Part shown: positions 60,216 to 64,000 of the stretch, piece after piece | Numbering within the stretch: the first letter of the stretch is position 1 | How the letters are laid out: each line of letters starts with the position of its first letter | DNA from: HXMU1420-13 sp965601825 | GTDB taxonomy: Bacteria > Bacteroidota > Rhodothermia > Balneolales > Balneolaceae | Direction of reading: 5' to 3' | Assembly (NCBI GenBank): GCA_965601825.1 | Contig: OZ271839.1 | Coordinates: 992,001 to 1,056,000 of the forward strand | DNA: 64,000 bases | Position numbers and translations under genes: made by a program | The notes under the pieces: model-generated | Seen by the model: the letters and a program-made list of their open reading frames with translations, nothing else | What the model was told of the DNA's origin: nothing | Database searches by the model: none

Positions 60216-61391
60216 ATGAAAAAACTATTCGCTGTTCTATTATTCTTCTCAACTGCTCCAGTTAACTCAATTCTATCCCAGGAGTTATCAAAGAATGGAG
60301 AGAATTTCCGTATTACTTTTCAATATGAAATGGAAAAGGAAACGTTAATTCAAATATTTGATAATTCTGACATATATAGACCTTTTCTTGAATATCTCAG
60401 TAGTGGGGTTCGTGCATATCGAATTTCAATTACAAGCAAACTAAGAGAAAAACCGATAGTTCTTAGTGGTTCAATCATAATACCAACAGATATTGAGGAT
60501 GTACCTGAATTAGTATTATTTGCTCATGGTACAACCTTTCATCAAAATGTGCCTTCAACATGGGAAGATCCACTTAAGATTGAAACTCTTCCTGCACTTA
60601 ATGGATTTATTCTGTTTTTACCAGACTACTATGGTTATGGAGAATCCGATGGACAAGTACCTGTATATTTTATGAAAGATGAATCGGTATCCCATTTAAA
60701 AGACTTCATACAGCAGTCTATTACTGCTTTAAATGTAAATGGAATTTCCTTTAAGAACGCATTACATCTAATTGGTTTTTCTCAGGGTGGGCATACTGTA
60801 CTTTCATTTGCAGAAGTATTAGAAAATAACGGTTTCAACGGATTGGAAATTAAGAGTGTGAGTTCAATTGGAGGGCCGATTGATATTGAAAGAAACCTCG
60901 AGTTCATTTTACAAAAACAAGGTCCATTTGCGAGCTCTGGATATCTCACATACTTACTAGGAGTTTATAATCATTATTACTGGAAACAAAAACCGAATGT
61001 TTTTTTTCAAAATCCCATAGATTCGTATGTATCTGATTTTGCAGAAGGGAATATTGGTTTGCAGGAGTTGAATGAACTCACACCAAATGATGTCAGTTTG
61101 CTTATTACTTCAGAGTATTTGAGTTATTTCGATAGAAAAGAATATAAAGGCACTTATAACATTAATAGTGTACATGAATTTCAGGTTCAATTTCCCCTGA
61201 ACTTTATTCATAGTCGGTCCGATCAGGATGTGCCATTTTATATAACGGAAGATTTTTTTCAGTCTTTGAAAGAGATTAATAATGATTCAGAATTAATTCG
61301 ATTAGAAGTAATAGAGGGGGATCACAATCAAAGTGGGATAACGGGTTACATTCGTGCAATTGAACTGATTCATCATTTAAAGGAGCGGTAA
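60216..61391 (+). CDS. Secreted alpha/beta hydrolase (lipase/esterase-like)
   Basis: A 391-residue exported hydrolase with signal peptide MKKLFAVLLFFSTAPVNSILSQ, split at about residue 22. HGTTFHQNVPSTWEDP (about 105) and the lipase-like DYYGYGESDG precede the nucleophile elbow GFSQGGHTV with Ser189. HSRSDQDVPFY (Asp near 335) and EGDHNQSG (His near 369) complete the triad. It resembles secretory lipase or acyl-peptidase-type hydrolases; the substrate is unknown. It follows the membrane AraC regulator on the same strand. Confidence 0.82.
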   Translation: MKKLFAVLLFFSTAPVNSILSQELSKNGENFRITFQYEMEKETLIQIFDNSDIYRPFLEYLSSGVRAYRISITSKLREKPIVLSGSIIIPTDIEDVPELVLFAHGTTFHQNVPSTWEDPLKIETLPALNGFILFLPDYYGYGESDGQVPVYFMKDESVSHLKDFIQQSITALNVNGISFKNALHLIGFSQGGHTVLSFAEVLENNGFNGLEIKSVSSIGGPIDIERNLEFILQKQGPFASSGYLTYLLGVYNHYYWKQKPNVFFQNPIDSYVSDFAEGNIGLQELNELTPNDVSLLITSEYLSYFDRKEYKGTYNINSVHEFQVQFPLNFIHSRSDQDVPFYITEDFFQSLKEINNDSELIRLEVIEGDHNQSGITGYIRAIELIHHLKER

Positions 61392-61669
61392 CGCATTTTT
61401 AAATGAATAGTAGTGGCTTGTGCGTTTATTTATAGACTATTGAAAACAACGTAATTTAGAGTGACCTTTCTATGAATAGAACTAGAAAATTAAAGTAAAT
61501 AGCTTATTTCTGGAAGAGTGACAGTATGTTTTTTGGAATAAGAATTTAATCAAGATTTAACACCACTTTAGAAAGTTGAGCGCATTTTATTCGCTCTGAT
61601 TATTACATTAGGGATATCCTATTTGGTCAAACTACCACATCCATCTAGATAAATCCCTGGAGTATCAAA
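61392..61669. other. 278-base intergenic stretch with one small hairpin
   Basis: No ORF or RNA gene is recognisable. A 5-bp hairpin GAGCG / CGCTC (61578-61582 with 61592-61596) lies about 75 bases before the PhoX-like gene, without a T-run. AT-rich, and presumably holding the promoter of that gene. Confidence 0.4.
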
Positions 61670-63055
61670 ATGAATAACCTATCTCGACTCGAATTCCTTA
61701 AAACCGCTACTGCCTTTTCACTGGGTTTTTCCGGTTTACAAACTGTACTGGCGCTTAGTGGCGAGAACACCATTAATCCACTTAAAGTGACTAATAAGTA
61801 TGGGCCGTTGCTTCGAGATCCGGAAGGAATTTTAGATCTACCATCAGGCTTCAAATACAAGGTCATATCGAAAATAGGCGATAAAATGACAGATGGTTTC
61901 ATTGTTCCCGGTCTGCCTGATGGAATGGCTGCTTTTTCAGGTGGGGAAGATCAGGTTATCGTTATTCGAAATCACGAATTGAGTGAAGGTAAAACAGGTA
62001 GCAGATCAGCATTTGGAAATGGTTATGAGCTAGCTTCGAAACTGCCTAAGGAAAAAATGTATGATGCAGGAGTAGGTGAGGATGGAATACCTGCTGATGG
62101 CGGTACCACAACTATCGTTTACAATACTAAAACTCAGGAAGTGGAAACCGAATATTTAAGTCTGGCAGGAACACTGAGAAATTGTGCCGGTGGACCAACT
62201 CCATGGAATACATGGCTGACTTGTGAGGAAATTGTATTGAAGGCGAATGGACTATACGCCAAAGATCATGGTTATGTATTTGAAGTTCCGGCATCTTTGG
62301 AACCTATGCTTGCAGATCCAAAACCAATTTTAGATATGGGTCGATTTAACCATGAGGCTGTTGCCATTGATCCAAAAAGTGGAGTGGTCTACTTAACGGA
62401 AGATCAATCAGACGGGATTCTATATCGATTTATTCCTAATACACCGGGGAAAATGCTGGATGGCGGTAAGCTTCAGGCATTGGTGGTAACAGGTCAGGAA
62501 AGTTTGGATACAAGAAACTGGGAAGAAAGAAAAGTTCAGATCGGTGAAGAACTAAGCGTTTCCTGGATCGATATGGAAAAGATTCATGATGATGATCTTC
62601 GCCATCGTGGTTTTAAGGCTGGTGCTGCACTATTTGCCAGAGGAGAAGGTATGTGGTTTGGAAATGATGCCATTTATTTTGCCTGTACTAATGGTGGACC
62701 AAATAAAGACGGCCAGATTTGGAAATACACTCCTAGTGAAGTTGAAGGAACTGCCGGTGAAGTTGAAAATCCCGGAAAACTCGAATTATTTGTTGAACCA
62801 AATGATAGCACTGTAGTTCAAAGAGCTGATAATTTAACGGTGGCTCCGTGGGGAGATTTAATTGTGTGCGAAGATGGGCCTGATGACAATTATTTATTCG
62901 GTGTAACGCCAAGAGGCGAAGTTTACAAATTTGGAAGAAATGCAGTCAGTAAATCGGAGATGGCAGGTGCAGTTTTCTCTCCAGATGGCAGTACCTTATT
63001 CATGAACATTCAGTACGATGGTTTAACGATCGCGATTACTGGACCATGGGTGTAA
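61670..63055 (+). CDS. PhoX/DUF839-family exported phosphatase-like protein
   Basis: A 461-residue protein of the PhoX-like (DUF839) beta-propeller family, calcium- and iron-dependent alkaline phosphatases. Supporting segments are VIRNHELSEGKTGS (about 103), GTLRNCAGGPTPWNTWLTCEE (split around 165-187), MGRFNHEAVAIDP (about 223), EDQSDGILYRFIP and RADNLTVAPWGDLIVCEDG. The N-terminus SRLEFLKTATAFSLGFSGL resembles a Tat signal but has one Arg where two are expected. At 461 residues it is shorter than classic PhoX. Activity is inferred from the family only. Confidence 0.82.
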   Translation: MNNLSRLEFLKTATAFSLGFSGLQTVLALSGENTINPLKVTNKYGPLLRDPEGILDLPSGFKYKVISKIGDKMTDGFIVPGLPDGMAAFSGGEDQVIVIRNHELSEGKTGSRSAFGNGYELASKLPKEKMYDAGVGEDGIPADGGTTTIVYNTKTQEVETEYLSLAGTLRNCAGGPTPWNTWLTCEEIVLKANGLYAKDHGYVFEVPASLEPMLADPKPILDMGRFNHEAVAIDPKSGVVYLTEDQSDGILYRFIPNTPGKMLDGGKLQALVVTGQESLDTRNWEERKVQIGEELSVSWIDMEKIHDDDLRHRGFKAGAALFARGEGMWFGNDAIYFACTNGGPNKDGQIWKYTPSEVEGTAGEVENPGKLELFVEPNDSTVVQRADNLTVAPWGDLIVCEDGPDDNYLFGVTPRGEVYKFGRNAVSKSEMAGAVFSPDGSTLFMNIQYDGLTIAITGPWV

Positions 63056-63976
63056 TTATTTATATCGATCTAGGATATTAGTACTAACCCAGTAAATTTC
63101 TTTATTGCTGGTATACATTAAGTATTTACCATCCGGAGTTATGTATGGGCATAATTCATGGTTCTCGGTATTTATAAGTTCGCCCATATTTTTGGCTTGT
63201 TTCCATTCGCCGGTTTCATTCTTAAAACTGATGTACAAATCACCCCGACCAAAGCCTCCTCTTCGAGCAGCTGCAAAAATGATATATGATTCATCAGGTG
63301 AGACAAAAACATCGCCTTCATAAAATCTTGTATTTATAGAATCAGATTGTGCGACTGGTTCTTCGAAAATCCCATTATTCCATTGTGCTCGATGTATATC
63401 GTAGTTTCGAGAATTCTCATCAGCTTGAGCATTAGAAGCAAAGTACATACTGCCATCTGATGTAAATGAAGAATAGAATTCGTCAAACTCTGAATTTATG
63501 GTACTTCCAAGATTTATTGGCTCAGACCAATCTTCATCACGTTTTTGGATATACCATAGATCTACATCATCTATTTCCTCGCCTTCATCAGGTTGATTGG
63601 ATATGAAATAGATTCGGTCCTCATTTGGTGAAAACATAGGATCATTGCGTGTGAATTCCGGATGGGTTAAAAAAATCTCCGGTTCAGACCAGCTCCCATC
63701 CTCAAAAGCTGTTCTCCATATTTTGTGAACACCAGGCGTTTGCAAATCAAAAATTGGATCCACTCCAAATAGTATCTCTCTTCCATCTTTAGAAATAGTG
63801 ATTCCGAATTCATATCGATCTTCCAGTGATATAATATTCGGGGCGTAAATAATGGGTACAGAGTCGGGAGTTATATCATTAAGAAATTGGTAAGGAAGAA
63901 TTTCAGATTCTGAATAAGGCTTGGAACAAGCTGAAATTAAAAAAACGATGAATATTGTAATCTTGATGATTGGCAT
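63056..63976 (-). CDS. WD40-like (PD40) beta-propeller lipoprotein
   Basis: A 306-residue lipoprotein with signal MPIIKITIFIVFLISACSK (lipidated Cys17). Several PD40/TolB-like propeller units follow: DPMFSPNEDRIYFISNQPDEG, FYSSFTSDGSMYFASNAQ, VFVSPDESYIIFAAARRGGFGRGDLY and ICPYITPDGKYLMYTSNK-like end. Such proteins occur on the Bacteroidota cell surface; no catalytic residues are identifiable. I choose ATG 63976 over 63997, because it starts the signal peptide directly. The gene ends one base from the convergent PhoX-like gene. Confidence 0.82.
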   Translation of the reverse strand: MPIIKITIFIVFLISACSKPYSESEILPYQFLNDITPDSVPIIYAPNIISLEDRYEFGITISKDGREILFGVDPIFDLQTPGVHKIWRTAFEDGSWSEPEIFLTHPEFTRNDPMFSPNEDRIYFISNQPDEGEEIDDVDLWYIQKRDEDWSEPINLGSTINSEFDEFYSSFTSDGSMYFASNAQADENSRNYDIHRAQWNNGIFEEPVAQSDSINTRFYEGDVFVSPDESYIIFAAARRGGFGRGDLYISFKNETGEWKQAKNMGELINTENHELCPYITPDGKYLMYTSNKEIYWVSTNILDRYK

Positions 63977-64000
63977 AGTTGAAGAATTTGGTGGCAATGA

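Overview
The window looks like a low-GC chromosome segment from a Bacteroidota-type marine bacterium, most likely close to Balneola (phylum Balneolota). The case rests on family content: TonB-dependent receptors with an N-terminal carboxypeptidase-regulatory-like domain, DUF4249, DUF4292, DUF4293 and DUF5686 proteins, an OmpA protein with thrombospondin type 3 repeats, and an arginine operon built around an N-acyl-ornithine carbamoyltransferase. Promoter-like sites of the Bacteroidota form TTTG-N19-TAnnTTTG precede tRNA-Val and the OmpA gene. Nothing indicates a plasmid, prophage or CRISPR array. Genes are densely packed, with many 4-bp ATGA overlaps inside operons and several short overlaps between convergent genes.

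Layout. 2-9174: end of an RND efflux pump, DUF4293 protein, EamA transporter, a TonB receptor, an MltF-like lytic transglycosylase, and a partner-switching module (STAS protein, anti-sigma-type kinase, PP2C phosphatase). 9424-14314: SPOR lipoprotein, DUF5686 outer-membrane protein, a very short secreted tail-collar protein behind a compound inverted repeat, OmpA/TSP3 protein and tRNA-Ala. 14425-21373: a four-gene unit (unknown exported protein, FecR-domain protein, large beta-barrel protein, CHASE2 adenylate cyclase) that looks like an envelope-to-cAMP signalling system. 21415-21512: small SRP RNA. 21518-30817: YpdA-type reductase, YheT-type hydrolase, Ppx/GppA phosphatase, the TPR / DUF4292 / EnvC-like operon and an outer-membrane protein.

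30932-39855 is the arginine biosynthesis operon: GNAT acyltransferase, argG, argC, proC, argD, argF', argB, argE-like deacylase, argH, mostly joined by overlaps. In front of it is a 21-codon ORF (30932-30997) whose last five sense codons are Arg-Ile-Pro-Arg-Arg-Arg minus the first Arg's neighbours, that is it ends in three consecutive CGG arginine codons just before the stop. I read it as a probable arginine-sensing leader peptide, and it is the most interesting observation in the window. The carbamoyltransferase has Ser at the residue that separates N-acetyl from N-succinyl specificity, so the pathway may run through succinylated intermediates.

39844-50723: BtuF-like protein, LLM oxidoreductase, fructosamine-kinase-like protein, FabF, TetR regulator, low-molecular-weight phosphatase, the ileS-dksA-like-lspA operon, and yajC with a RibBA whose GTP cyclohydrolase II half has lost its zinc ligands. 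50893-58888: STAS-like protein, a DUF4249/TonB-receptor operon whose DUF4249 N-terminus is read through an interspersed-repeat cluster, and fadI-fadJ for beta-oxidation. 59005-63976: tRNA-Val, a membrane AraC regulator with a secreted hydrolase, a PhoX-like protein and a WD40-type lipoprotein.
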